Position numbers and translations under genes: made by a program. Shown one piece after another: positions 1 to 7,859 of a stretch of DNA of 9,945 nt (position 1 is the stretch's first letter; each line of letters begins with the position of its first letter). Under the pieces are notes generated by a model. That model was given only the letters and a program-made list of their open reading frames with translations. It did not search any database and was not told the origin of the DNA. The stretch is from an uncultured Planctomycetales bacterium (GTDB lineage Bacteria; Planctomycetota; Planctomycetia; Pirellulales; Thermoguttaceae), in assembly GCA_937889015.1 (NCBI GenBank), contig CALARR010000444.1, positions 1 through 9,945 on the forward strand, written 5' to 3'.

Positions 1-1535
1 GGCAGAGGCGATTCCCCCGCAGGAACTGCCTGCGGGATGGGCTGCAGTTCCCATCCGCCGCCCAAGGCGCGATAGACCTGGATCAGGCCCTGCGCGATCT
101 CGCCCTGGGCCTGGGCCCAGAGGTCCTGCTGCTGGATGAGGGTTTGCTGGATGACCGCATAGCGGTTGAAATCACCGACCACGCTCACGCCGCCGGCGGC
201 GACGCCACCTTTCTCATACTGGGCGAAGGCCACGTCGCGAGCCGTCTTGGCGGCGCGCACGCTTTCGTCCAGCAGACGCCAACGACGTTGGGCCTGCAAG
301 AACTTGACGATGCCGTCTTCGACTTCCTGCTGCGCCTGCAGCGCGGTGCGTTGGTAGACGACGACCAGTTCACGGAAGCGGGCGTTCTGGTAGCGGGCGT
401 TGTTGATGATTCGCCCGTAGTTCAGCAGGTTCCACTGGAATGACGGTCCGACCGAGCCGTTGAAGGCTTGGCTGGAGAAGAGGTCACCGAAGTTTCGCGC
501 CTGATAGCCGAAGTTGCCGGAGATCGTGAAGGCCGGATAGAGGTCGGCCAGGGCGATACCGATCAACTCGGCCTGAGCGGCCGCATCGCGTTCGGCGCGG
601 CGTACATCGGGACGGCGACGGAGCAGGTCGGCCGGCATCCCGACGGCGACCTCGGGGGGGGCCGTGGGAATAGGGGCGGTTTGTAGCACGGACTGCATGT
701 CCTGCGGCGGCAATCCCAGCAGCACGCACAGCCGGTCGACGGCCTGACGCATATCGATTTCTAGCTGTGGAATGGCGGCGACGGTCTGGGCCAGGTTGCT
801 GCGCGCCTGGGCCACGTCCAGATCGGTGGTTCTGAAGCCGGCTTTGAGGCGGTTTTCGACGAAGGTCAGGACGTCTTGCTGGACCTGGACGTTGGCGTCG
901 AGCAATTTGATGCGTTCCTGATCCGTGCGGATCTGGACATAGGTTGCGGCCACATCGCCCAAGAGCGTCACGAGCACATCGTCGTAGTCGGCCAACGAGG
1001 CCCCCAGTTGCGCGTCGGCCGAGTCGATTGCGCGGCGGAAACGGCCCCACAAGTCCAATTCCCAGGCCAGGCTGAATCCCAGATTCCAGCGGTCGGAGAA
1101 TCGCAGGGCATTGCTAGCGGCATCGGAGGACGAGTTTCCCACCGCGGCGCGCCGCAGAAAACTGCCCGAGGCGGCTTGCTCTTGCGGGAAGATATTCCCC
1201 TGGGCGATGGCCAACTGGGCGCGCGCCTGGAGGATGCGGTAGCAGGCCTCTTTGAGCGAGAGGTTCTGAGCTGCGGCGGTGGCAATCAGACGGTTGAGGG
1301 TCGCATCGTTGAAGAGCGTCCACCACAGGCAGGTGTTCTGTTCATTCTGATGAACGCGCAGGTCGGTCGCGTCGATCCAGTGTTCTTCGACGGGGGCCGC
1401 GGGCGGGCAGTAGTTGGGGCCGACCTTGTAGCCGTTGCGGAAGTAATCGCGGACGCCCGTGCAGCCGACCAGCGGGCACAACAGTAGCGCTATGCTCGCC
1501 CAGAGCGCGTACCGGAAGTCCCTGCTCCGCCGCAT
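1..1535 (-). CDS. RND efflux outer-membrane factor, NodT family lipoprotein (3' end beyond window)
   Basis: TolC-like outer-membrane channel that would work with an RND pump and a periplasmic adaptor to expel small molecules. The frame is open for 511 codons from the ATG at 1535 to the left edge with no stop, so only the extreme C-terminus is missing (family proteins are usually about 450-520 residues). A lipoprotein signal is visible: Arg-rich start, hydrophobic stretch, then the lipobox LVGC with Cys25 as the lipidation site. The mature start contains KVGPNY, like the VGPxY of the family. Two OEP repeats follow: WELDLWG at about 158-164 in the first, the hallmark PADLLRRRPDV at 301-311, and WNLLNYGR at about 368-375 in the second. 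It ends with VYRALGGGW, typical of NodT tails. An AAGGA ribosome binding site lies 7 bases before the ATG. The 290-base spacer upstream suggests its own transcription unit. The pump partner is not in the window. The family call is secure; the exported substrate is unknown. Confidence 0.93.
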   Translation of the reverse strand, partial: MRRSRDFRYALWASIALLLCPLVGCTGVRDYFRNGYKVGPNYCPPAAPVEEHWIDATDLRVHQNEQNTCLWWTLFNDATLNRLIATAAAQNLSLKEACYRILQARAQLAIAQGNIFPQEQAASGSFLRRAAVGNSSSDAASNALRFSDRWNLGFSLAWELDLWGRFRRAIDSADAQLGASLADYDDVLVTLLGDVAATYVQIRTDQERIKLLDANVQVQQDVLTFVENRLKAGFRTTDLDVAQARSNLAQTVAAIPQLEIDMRQAVDRLCVLLGLPPQDMQSVLQTAPIPTAPPEVAVGMPADLLRRRPDVRRAERDAAAQAELIGIALADLYPAFTISGNFGYQARNFGDLFSSQAFNGSVGPSFQWNLLNYGRIINNARYQNARFRELVVVYQRTALQAQQEVEDGIVKFLQAQRRWRLLDESVRAAKTARDVAFAQYEKGGVAAGGVSVVGDFNRYAVIQQTLIQQQDLWAQAQGEIAQGLIQVYRALGGGWELQPIPQAVPAGESPL

Positions 1536-1825
1536 CCTTGCGTCCTTCGATAATCGTCTGGGCCGGCTGTGGCAGTCCCTTGCCAAGCTCAGGCCGCAAA
1601 CCCGACATATTCCTTAGTATCGGCGCGAGGGAATTGAGAGAGGAGCGGAAGTCTCCCCCATGGGGAAGGGGGTATGTGGTGTTTTGGGGCTGTGGTTGGC
1701 GAGGTGGGGTGTATGGCGGGAGTTTGCGGACGGGCCTGCGTCGCGCTACGGATGGTTCGCGTGGGTACATGAGCCGGCCTGCCCAGAGCCCCCTTGTGGC
1801 TGTGGTGTCGCTGGCAATGACGGAC
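1536..1825. other. Intergenic spacer between the beta-helix gene and the efflux gene
   Basis: This 290-base stretch lies between the stop of the beta-helix gene and the start of the efflux lipoprotein gene, both read leftward. I find no convincing coding frame. It holds a near-palindrome centred on CCCCATGGGG (about 1656-1665), a strongly G-rich plus-strand tract at about 1662-1734, and a small inverted repeat (TGGCA, 6-base loop, TGCCA) at 1570-1585. I see no clear hairpin-plus-U-run terminator after the beta-helix gene and no near-consensus promoter for the efflux gene, though one of the two must presumably be here if the efflux gene is independently transcribed. Confidence 0.6.
1543..1547 (-). 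promoter_or_regulatory. Ribosome binding site of the efflux lipoprotein gene
   Basis: AAGGA on the minus strand, 7 bases before the ATG at 1535-1533. It supports this start, which is also the one that gives a complete lipoprotein signal peptide. Confidence 0.65.
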
Positions 1826-4800
1826 CTACGGAGGCCAACTTGCGCGCAAGGGATCTGGGTACAAGCCTATCTCCTCCACCGGAATTGGCCGGAAACCGAT
1901 GCGTTCCAGCAGGCGGGCGTCGGGACGCAGGCCCAGGCCCGGCTGTTGCGGATCGATCGAGGGGTCGGCGGCGGTGGTCCAGTTGTCCATCAACTGGTGT
2001 ACGCCTCGGTCGCGCGCCAGAAACTGGCTGCAGCCCACGGCGATATTGCGCCAGATGCGGTTGACGTCGGCATTCTGTTCGAGCTCGGCCAACTCCGGAT
2101 AACGCGTGCTGTAGGGCGGCCGGCTGATGTCGACCGCTTTGTGGATGCGAGCGACGAAGTCGGGCCGGGCGAGGGTCTCCAGCCAGCGTTTCTGGCCCCA
2201 GGAGGAGAAACTGATCGCATACTGGCATTCGACAAACAGGTTGTTGTCGACGATGTTGTCTTTTCCCCCGTGGATCTGCACGCCGCCGAAGCGGCCATCG
2301 GCGCAACGATAGAAGAGGTTGCCATAGATCAAGGCGCCGCTGATGGCGTCGTCCAGCCGGATACCGGCCTGGCCTACACCCATTCCGTTGCCGATGTGGT
2401 GCCAGTAGTTCCAGCGGAAGACGTTTCCGCGGAAGGTGGGATCGCCCCACATATCGACTCCACCCTGGTCATCCGACTCGGTCAACACGCGATACACATC
2501 GTTGAACTCAACGAGGTGATCGTTGCCAGCCACGCGCAGGGCGCTGCTTGTGGAGTCGTGCAATCGATTGTGGGCCACGCGATGTCCCACGCCGTCGACC
2601 TTGATGGCCGGGGTGTAGGTGTGATCGATTTCGGAGAAGTCATGGATGTGGCAGTTCTCGATCACATGTGCGCCACTTTGGAGCGTCTTGCGGTCGCCCC
2701 CAGAGATGCCGATGCCGCCGCGTCCCAGGTGGTGCGCATCGCAGCCCAATATGACGTGCTGCGCGCCGCCAGTGACCGTGAGAGCATCACCGGCGAACTT
2801 GCGGAGCGTGCAGGCGGCCAGCAGGCATCGCTGTCCACCACGGATGTGCAGCCCGTCGCTGCGGCCCAGTTCCCAAACCAGCCCACGAAAGCGTACATCC
2901 GAGACGCCGTCCATCTGCACCATGGGGGCGGCGAATACGGAGACCTCGATCGTGGACCGCTGCGGATCGGACGGTGGGTAGAAGTATAAGATGCCGGTGT
3001 CGCGGTCCAGGTACCACTCGCCAGGCGCATCGATTTCGGAGAGCAGGTTCAGGGCGTAGTAGCGGTGTCCCTTGCGGTAGCCGGAGCGATGGTAAGGCGG
3101 GGCCAGGGTGATGATCCTGGCTGTCGGATCGATGGACTCCACCTTCTCGTAGGAGTCGGACCAGTCGTGGAACCAATAGCCGTAGAGCCAGGGATCTTTC
3201 TCCGCGGTCCAACGCTGAGGCCGGTCGAAGTCGTAGGTGAAGCGTCCTTGACGGTTGCCGCTGCGGCCGCGCTCTTCGAAGGGGGCGTTGCCCACCAACT
3301 CGCCGACGTTCACAAACCCTTCGTTCGGCCAGCGTGCGATGGGCATGGTCTTTCCATCGCAGAACAACTGCAACAAGACCCGGCTGGTGAAGCCGGCCCC
3401 GCTGCCGTAGCCTGCGGGCCGGAACTGGCCGAGGTCGGCAATGCCAGCGGCACGGAGATCAGTCTGCATCACATGGGCGCGGGCTTCCTCGGGCAGGCGG
3501 GCCAGAATGGCTGGGTCTTGTACGGGAGTGAAGCCGCGGATCGTTTGTCCGCCCGTGAAGATGGGCGTTTCGCCTTCGACGGCGCGGTAGACGATCGGGG
3601 CATTGGGGAGGCCTGAATCCTGCTGTTCCAGACGCAGCGTCTCGCGCAGGGCGTATCGCCCGCCGTGGACCCAAACCGTCACGCCGCCGGCGGGCAGATC
3701 ACCGGCCGACTTCAGGGCGCGGATTGCATCACGGGCGTGTTGCAGGGTGCCCCAGGGTTGCTGCCGGGTGCCGGAGACCTGGTCGGAGCCGTTGGGGGCG
3801 ACGAAGAACTCGCGCCCCGGCTTGGGCCATGCCGGTGGGGCCGTGCGTCCCTGGGCCGGATCGCGTGCGGGTTTTCCGGCAAGCTTGCGGTCCAACTCCT
3901 GTAGCCGCTGCTGGGCCTCCCAGGCATGGTGTTGCGGCACATCGGTGCGCGCGGCCAGGGTCTTCAAGGTGTCCTGCGCGGCCGTCAGGTCCTGTTCGCG
4001 CAGAAGGCACTCGGCGATTCGCAGCAGGGCATTGCTCTTGAACCATCCCGGCGTATCGGTTGCATCCACCAGCTTGCCGTACTCCAGACGCGCGGCCTGG
4101 TACTCACGCAGTTCGAAGGCCGTATGGGCTAGCTCGAGTTGGATCGCCCAACGCTGCGCGGCCGTGACTTCCGGGTCCTTGAGCAACTGCTGGTACTGTT
4201 GCCGGGCGGCCGTTGGCTGCTTGGCCTGACGTGCCTGTCGCGCGAGTTTCATGCGCAAGTCCAGCGTCTGCGCAGAGGTGAGCATGCCGGACTGCAGCAG
4301 TTGGCGGCCAGCGGCAGGCGAAATAGCTTCTGGGGGCAGGTGTTCGATCAGCGGCGTCAACTGAGCGAGGGCCGCCGCACGCAGCGTGGCTGGGGCGTCA
4401 TCGTCGTTGAGGAGCTTGTCGAGGAACCCGGCCGCCTCGGCGGGCGATTTGCACTCGATGTGGGCGTGGGCGGTTCGGAGCATCGCACAGGCGCGGTAGG
4501 CCGGCGGCAGGTGCGAATCCTCGGCCAGGCGGCGATAGGCTTCAGCGGCTGCAGTCCAATCGCGTTTCAACCACGAGCCGGCGGCGATGGCAAAGGCCAG
4601 GCAGGCTTCGTCTGACAGTCTGGCGGGCGCATGGGCGTGACGCAGAAGTTCGTCCGCGGGCAACGCGCGACCATAGATGGCCAGTTCGTCGATGTCGAAT
4701 CGCACCGACCCCATGCCGAATCCCGCATAGCCAATGCGGAACCGCTGTCCGGCGACTTGCGTGTAGTCGCCGGTGAAGGCGGCGGCGGACGAAGGTAGAC

Positions 4801-5425
4801 CGTGCACATAGAGCCGCATTTCGACGCCGTCCCAAGTGGCGGCCACGTGGAACCAAGCCGCGTCGGGAACGGGTTCGGAAGGAATGGAGAGGGCATTGGA
4901 GGGCTTGGGCCGGCCGAGCGAGAAGGACAAGCTGCGCGCGGGATAGGTCGTCGTCAGGCGCCAACCGTCCCAGTAGCCGCTGCCCACCGAGAGGAACGTG
5001 CCATTGGTCGATTCGTTGTTGCCGCGCAGGGAGCCAAATCCATGGGGACGGAGCCACGCCAAGACGCTGAAGGCTTTGTGCGGCACCGCGAAGGGTTCGC
5101 TCGAGAGACTGCCGGCGTCCAACCGCACGGCTTTCTTGCCCGGCCAGCGCCCCTGGGTGACTTCTGGAGCGGCGGCATCGGTCTTGCGGGCGGGCGAGTA
5201 TGTGAGTTTCTCTTGGCCGACGGTGGCGCTGGTCGTGCTCTTGCCGTCGGGGGCCAGATCCTGAAAGTCATAGTAGCGCAGGAGCGTGGGATCGTTGAGC
5301 ACGGCCTGTCGTTGTTGACGCCAGGCCGCGAGCGATTCGGCCTCGCTACGAGGCGTGGCTGTCGCGATTGACGAGAGCAGAGATAGAACCACGAAGAACA
5401 GCAAACATCGGTTGCCACATCGCAT
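1826..5425 (-). CDS. Exported LamG / TPR-like / right-handed beta-helix protein, GH141-like
   Basis: A 1199-residue exported protein of several parts. Residues 1-24 form a signal peptide (MRCGNRCLLFFVVLSLLSSI, then ATAT). Residues about 45-265 are a LamG/concanavalin-like domain: YYDF near the start, WFHVAATWDG at 191-200, DELAIYGRAL at 246-255. Residues about 270-515 are paired alpha-helices of TPR type. After a Pro-rich linker, residues about 538-1199 form a right-handed beta-helix: FFVAPNGSD opening, VHGGRYAL at 586-593, ARWPNEGF at 697-704, then many Asn- and His-rich turns. This opening and the APGEWYLDRDTG segment (800-811) resemble GH141-type glycosidases, so it may cleave a polysaccharide; LamG may bind carbohydrate. 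The start at 5425 is chosen because it gives the signal peptide and has GGAG 8 bases upstream; the frame continues further up, but only inside the neighbouring gene. It lies 46 bases after the esterase and is probably co-transcribed with it. Exported beta-helix protein is secure; glycosidase activity is inferred. Confidence 0.87.
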   Translation of the reverse strand: MRCGNRCLLFFVVLSLLSSIATATPRSEAESLAAWRQQRQAVLNDPTLLRYYDFQDLAPDGKSTTSATVGQEKLTYSPARKTDAAAPEVTQGRWPGKKAVRLDAGSLSSEPFAVPHKAFSVLAWLRPHGFGSLRGNNESTNGTFLSVGSGYWDGWRLTTTYPARSLSFSLGRPKPSNALSIPSEPVPDAAWFHVAATWDGVEMRLYVHGLPSSAAAFTGDYTQVAGQRFRIGYAGFGMGSVRFDIDELAIYGRALPADELLRHAHAPARLSDEACLAFAIAAGSWLKRDWTAAAEAYRRLAEDSHLPPAYRACAMLRTAHAHIECKSPAEAAGFLDKLLNDDDAPATLRAAALAQLTPLIEHLPPEAISPAAGRQLLQSGMLTSAQTLDLRMKLARQARQAKQPTAARQQYQQLLKDPEVTAAQRWAIQLELAHTAFELREYQAARLEYGKLVDATDTPGWFKSNALLRIAECLLREQDLTAAQDTLKTLAARTDVPQHHAWEAQQRLQELDRKLAGKPARDPAQGRTAPPAWPKPGREFFVAPNGSDQVSGTRQQPWGTLQHARDAIRALKSAGDLPAGGVTVWVHGGRYALRETLRLEQQDSGLPNAPIVYRAVEGETPIFTGGQTIRGFTPVQDPAILARLPEEARAHVMQTDLRAAGIADLGQFRPAGYGSGAGFTSRVLLQLFCDGKTMPIARWPNEGFVNVGELVGNAPFEERGRSGNRQGRFTYDFDRPQRWTAEKDPWLYGYWFHDWSDSYEKVESIDPTARIITLAPPYHRSGYRKGHRYYALNLLSEIDAPGEWYLDRDTGILYFYPPSDPQRSTIEVSVFAAPMVQMDGVSDVRFRGLVWELGRSDGLHIRGGQRCLLAACTLRKFAGDALTVTGGAQHVILGCDAHHLGRGGIGISGGDRKTLQSGAHVIENCHIHDFSEIDHTYTPAIKVDGVGHRVAHNRLHDSTSSALRVAGNDHLVEFNDVYRVLTESDDQGGVDMWGDPTFRGNVFRWNYWHHIGNGMGVGQAGIRLDDAISGALIYGNLFYRCADGRFGGVQIHGGKDNIVDNNLFVECQYAISFSSWGQKRWLETLARPDFVARIHKAVDISRPPYSTRYPELAELEQNADVNRIWRNIAVGCSQFLARDRGVHQLMDNWTTAADPSIDPQQPGLGLRPDARLLERIGFRPIPVEEIGLYPDPLRASWPP

Positions 5426-5433
5426 GGGAAGGA

Positions 5434-5437
5434 CTCC
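5434..5437 (-). promoter_or_regulatory. Ribosome binding site of the beta-helix protein gene
   Basis: GGAG on the minus strand, 8 bases before the ATG at 5425-5423. It decides the start, because the same frame stays open 58 codons further upstream into the esterase gene, where it would place non-signal sequence before the signal peptide. Confidence 0.65.
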
Positions 5438-5471
5438 GATTGAGGACCGAAAGCGAGGATAGTTGAGCGGG

Positions 5472-7682
5472 TTACTGGAGGAGCCAGGCGACGGCGTCCG
5501 CTGCGCGTTGTGAAGCATCCGCGGCGCAAACCACGAATGCCTGGGGTTTTTCGGCCGCATGGTAGGCGGCCTGGGCCAGGGGCAAATCGGTTTCGCCACT
5601 GATCCACAGTGGATAGGGGGCTGACAGGGCGATGAGCCCTGGCAGGTCGAGGTACTTGGCGCCGCCGGGCAGGAAGTCGGGAGCGTCGATGGCCGTCAGG
5701 GCGGCGAAGCGGAAGCCGGCTGTATCGGCTGCGGCCCGATCGATGGCTGCACCGGCCTGAGCGCGCGCGGCCACGACCCAGTGGCCCGCTCCCTCCAGTC
5801 CAAGGAGGTTGACTCTCTCGGCCTTCAGTTCGTGCCGGGCGAAGCCGACCGCGGTGAGGATGTCGTGTACGCGTTGGACGAACAGCGGGTAGTTGTAGCC
5901 GTAGGTGTATCCGGCGTAAGTGGCCCAGGCCTTCTGGCCGCTGGCGTTCAGTCGGTTCGCCTGCACCGGCGCGCCGTCGGCGGTGAACTCACCCTGTCCA
6001 AACAGGTCCAGCCCCAGGACGGCCGAACCACTGTTGAGCAGTTGGGACACGGCCGCAGAGCAACGGTCGCTGGCCGGTTCGTAGAGCGATTGCTTGCCGT
6101 GACGGCTGATCCAGATCACGACCTGTTTGTTCCAGTTGGGCGGCGTGAGCAGCAGGGCCGGCACTTCCTCTTTGCACGAGGCATACTGGAGCAAGAGACG
6201 CTGGATGCGAGTCTGGCCCGGAGGGGCTTCTGAAGTTGTAGCGGACGGCATGGCGCGAACCTCGCCTGCCGCCGGCACGGGGCGTCCCAGCAGGATGTCT
6301 ACGGCCCCACCGACGACGTCGCGATAGCGGTTGAACGACTGCCGGTCGCAGGGCGTAAGGGCCTGCATCTGTTGGTCGTTGTCCTGGGTGATCCAGCGCA
6401 GCAGGGACCGCTCGTAGTCGTCACCGCTGGGCGGCTTGGGGTGCTGGGCGTCCCAAACGGTCAGTTCTTCGACGGAAAGCGGTTGGAAATCCGTCTCCAC
6501 GATAGGCTCTTCCTGTCCCAACTTGAGATGGGTGTTCAGCCACGAGTACATCACGGCCCGGCTGACATAGTTGTAGTTGTGCGGGAAGTGCACCAGCGGT
6601 TTGGCCATGACCAGCTTTTCCACGCCCAGCAGCTTGTAGAGGGCCTTGAGTTCGGGCAGGCCCTTGGTTTCGATTTCCTTGGTCCAGTCGTTGGCGGCGG
6701 TCATCCCGAGGGGCCGAGGAGCGAAGAGGGCCGCAATCTCGATGTTGCCTGTTCCCACGCGCAGGTAGCAGCAATTCTCGCAGGTGCAGCCGCCCTGCAT
6801 GGCGGTCGAGACCATCACGGCTGGAAAGGCCACGGCGGGGCGCGAATCGACGGCCCCCAGGATGAAGGTCTGGGTGCCGCCGCCGCTAGCTCCGGTGACG
6901 CCGATTCGGCGAGGATCCACGTCGGGCAGTTGGCTGAACCAGTCCAACGCGCGAATCGAGTTGTACGTTTGCAGGCCCATCTGGTGCTGCAAGCGGGCCT
7001 CGGCCTGGGGGCTGAAGTAGCCCCAGTTCTGCGGCGTGTTCATTGCTTCGCGCATGCCCGGCCGATGCTGCAGTTGCAAGCTGTCGGCATAGCCCACCAT
7101 GTCGTAGTGGAACACGACACAACCCATACGGGCCAACTGCACGCAGCGGGCCTGAAGGGGAAAGCGGCCGGAGAACTCGAATCGCTCGGCGCCTTCCACG
7201 AGTTGCTTGCGAATTTGCTTTGGGCCAGCGTCGTAGAAGCGGCCGTCCTTCCAGTGTCCGTGCGGGCAGAGCACGCCGGGCAGTCGTCCGCTGCGGCCCG
7301 TGGGCCGGTAGAGACTCCCGGTGACGAAATGGCCGGGAAAACTTTGCAAGTAGACCTTCTCCACCGAGTAGCCCTCGCGATCGACTCGGCCATGGATGAC
7401 CGCATCGGCCGGGGTGGCGGTGGGCATGGGCCATAGGCCGGTGGCCACCAGCAGTTGCCGGCGGAGGCGATCCGCGCGCAGTTGCCACTGGGTTTTGTCG
7501 GTGGGGGGAGTGAAGGGGAAGTAGCCGTTGAGGTTCACCAGCGGTTGCCGTCGCTGGTCCTTGGGCAATTGTCCTTCGGGCAGGACTCGGGGTGGTCCGG
7601 CGAGCGTGGTCCCGACGCTGCAGACACACGTGCCCAGAAGGAGAGCCAGAGCAGGAATCACGCGGAACATGGGGCCACACAT
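5472..7682 (-). CDS. Exported acetylxylan-esterase-like protein with two alpha/beta hydrolase modules
   Basis: A 736-residue protein predicted to remove acyl groups, most likely acetyl, from a polysaccharide outside the cytoplasm. Residues 1-28 form a signal peptide (FRVIPALALLLGTCVCSV core, cleavage near TLAG). The first module (about 85-395) has CPHGHWKDGR at 139-148, the nucleophile elbow GASGGG with Ser266, Asp332 in AANDWTKE, and His368 in FPHNYN, a complete likely triad. A Cys-rich CTCENCC lies at 299-305. The second module (about 495-736) repeats the fold (ISRHGKQ, LDLFGQGE), but its elbow reads GLEGAG with Glu630 instead of Ser, and no equivalent His is seen. Usual acetylxylan esterases have one module of about 320 residues. 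The start at 7682 is chosen for the signal peptide, an AGGA site 8 bases upstream, and because a longer version would run through the promoter. It is the first gene of a likely two-gene operon. Peptidase or other esterase activity is not excluded. Confidence 0.85.
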   Translation of the reverse strand: MCGPMFRVIPALALLLGTCVCSVGTTLAGPPRVLPEGQLPKDQRRQPLVNLNGYFPFTPPTDKTQWQLRADRLRRQLLVATGLWPMPTATPADAVIHGRVDREGYSVEKVYLQSFPGHFVTGSLYRPTGRSGRLPGVLCPHGHWKDGRFYDAGPKQIRKQLVEGAERFEFSGRFPLQARCVQLARMGCVVFHYDMVGYADSLQLQHRPGMREAMNTPQNWGYFSPQAEARLQHQMGLQTYNSIRALDWFSQLPDVDPRRIGVTGASGGGTQTFILGAVDSRPAVAFPAVMVSTAMQGGCTCENCCYLRVGTGNIEIAALFAPRPLGMTAANDWTKEIETKGLPELKALYKLLGVEKLVMAKPLVHFPHNYNYVSRAVMYSWLNTHLKLGQEEPIVETDFQPLSVEELTVWDAQHPKPPSGDDYERSLLRWITQDNDQQMQALTPCDRQSFNRYRDVVGGAVDILLGRPVPAAGEVRAMPSATTSEAPPGQTRIQRLLLQYASCKEEVPALLLTPPNWNKQVVIWISRHGKQSLYEPASDRCSAAVSQLLNSGSAVLGLDLFGQGEFTADGAPVQANRLNASGQKAWATYAGYTYGYNYPLFVQRVHDILTAVGFARHELKAERVNLLGLEGAGHWVVAARAQAGAAIDRAAADTAGFRFAALTAIDAPDFLPGGAKYLDLPGLIALSAPYPLWISGETDLPLAQAAYHAAEKPQAFVVCAADASQRAADAVAWLLQ

Positions 7683-7690
7683 GGTCGGTT

Positions 7691-7694
7691 TCCT
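7691..7694 (-). promoter_or_regulatory. Ribosome binding site of the esterase gene
   Basis: AGGA on the minus strand, 8 bases before the ATG at 7682-7680. It favours this start over the upstream in-frame ATG at 7784 and over the internal ATG at 7670. Confidence 0.6.
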
Positions 7695-7737
7695 GTGGTT
7701 GGGGGCTACTCGCCTGAGACGCAATAGCCATGAAGCC

Positions 7738-7766
7738 GTTATACGGGTTGGAGGCCCGGCTGCCAA
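7738..7766 (-). promoter_or_regulatory. Sigma70-like promoter for the esterase and beta-helix genes
   Basis: On the minus strand, TTGGCA (7766-7761) is followed after exactly 17 bases by TATAAC (7743-7738). Each hexamer differs from the consensus by one base, and the spacing is optimal. Transcription would begin near 7731, giving a leader of about 49 bases before the ATG at 7682. It faces the esterase gene and is the best promoter match I found in the non-coding parts of the window. I see no clear operator repeat around it. Confidence 0.5.
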
Positions 7767-7845
7767 GCTTTTTGCCTCGCCCACAGTGGTCGGTGGCGGT
7801 ATGGCACGGTAGAATCGGGCAGTGAATCGCTTGTCCAGCTAATGC

Positions 7846-7850
7846 AGGAG
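7846..7850 (+). promoter_or_regulatory. Ribosome binding site of the zinc-ribbon protein gene
   Basis: AGGAG, 9 bases before the ATG at 7860. It decides the start: the other in-frame ATG at 7842 lies immediately before this site and has no comparable purine-rich sequence ahead of it. Confidence 0.75.
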
Positions 7851-7859
7851 GCTGCGACC

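Noticed and set aside
1570..1585. Inverted repeat TGGCA/TGCCA upstream of the efflux gene as a regulator site or terminator
   Set aside because: Arms of five bases are expected by chance in a GC-rich spacer, and no T-run or second copy is present.
1538..2989. Long plus-strand open frame of 483 codons
   Set aside because: It lies almost entirely antisense to the clear beta-helix gene, has no recognisable motifs or signal, and high GC content makes long antisense frames common.
5426..5599. Extended N-terminus of the beta-helix protein (58 extra residues)
   Set aside because: The extension overlaps the esterase 3' end, lacks a ribosome binding site and would bury the signal peptide; the start at 5425 has GGAG at good spacing.
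6372..7436. Plus-strand open frame of 354 codons
   Set aside because: It is antisense to the first hydrolase module of the esterase, whose catalytic motifs are unmistakable; the antisense product shows no family pattern.
7683..7784. Extended N-terminus of the esterase (34 extra residues)
   Set aside because: It would run through the promoter hexamers and place a polar, Arg-rich stretch before the signal peptide.
7787..7815. Possible plus-strand promoter for the zinc-ribbon gene (TAGAAT at 7810-7815)
   Set aside because: The -10-like hexamer is acceptable, but the hexamer 17 bases upstream matches the -35 consensus at only about three of six positions, so I do not call it.
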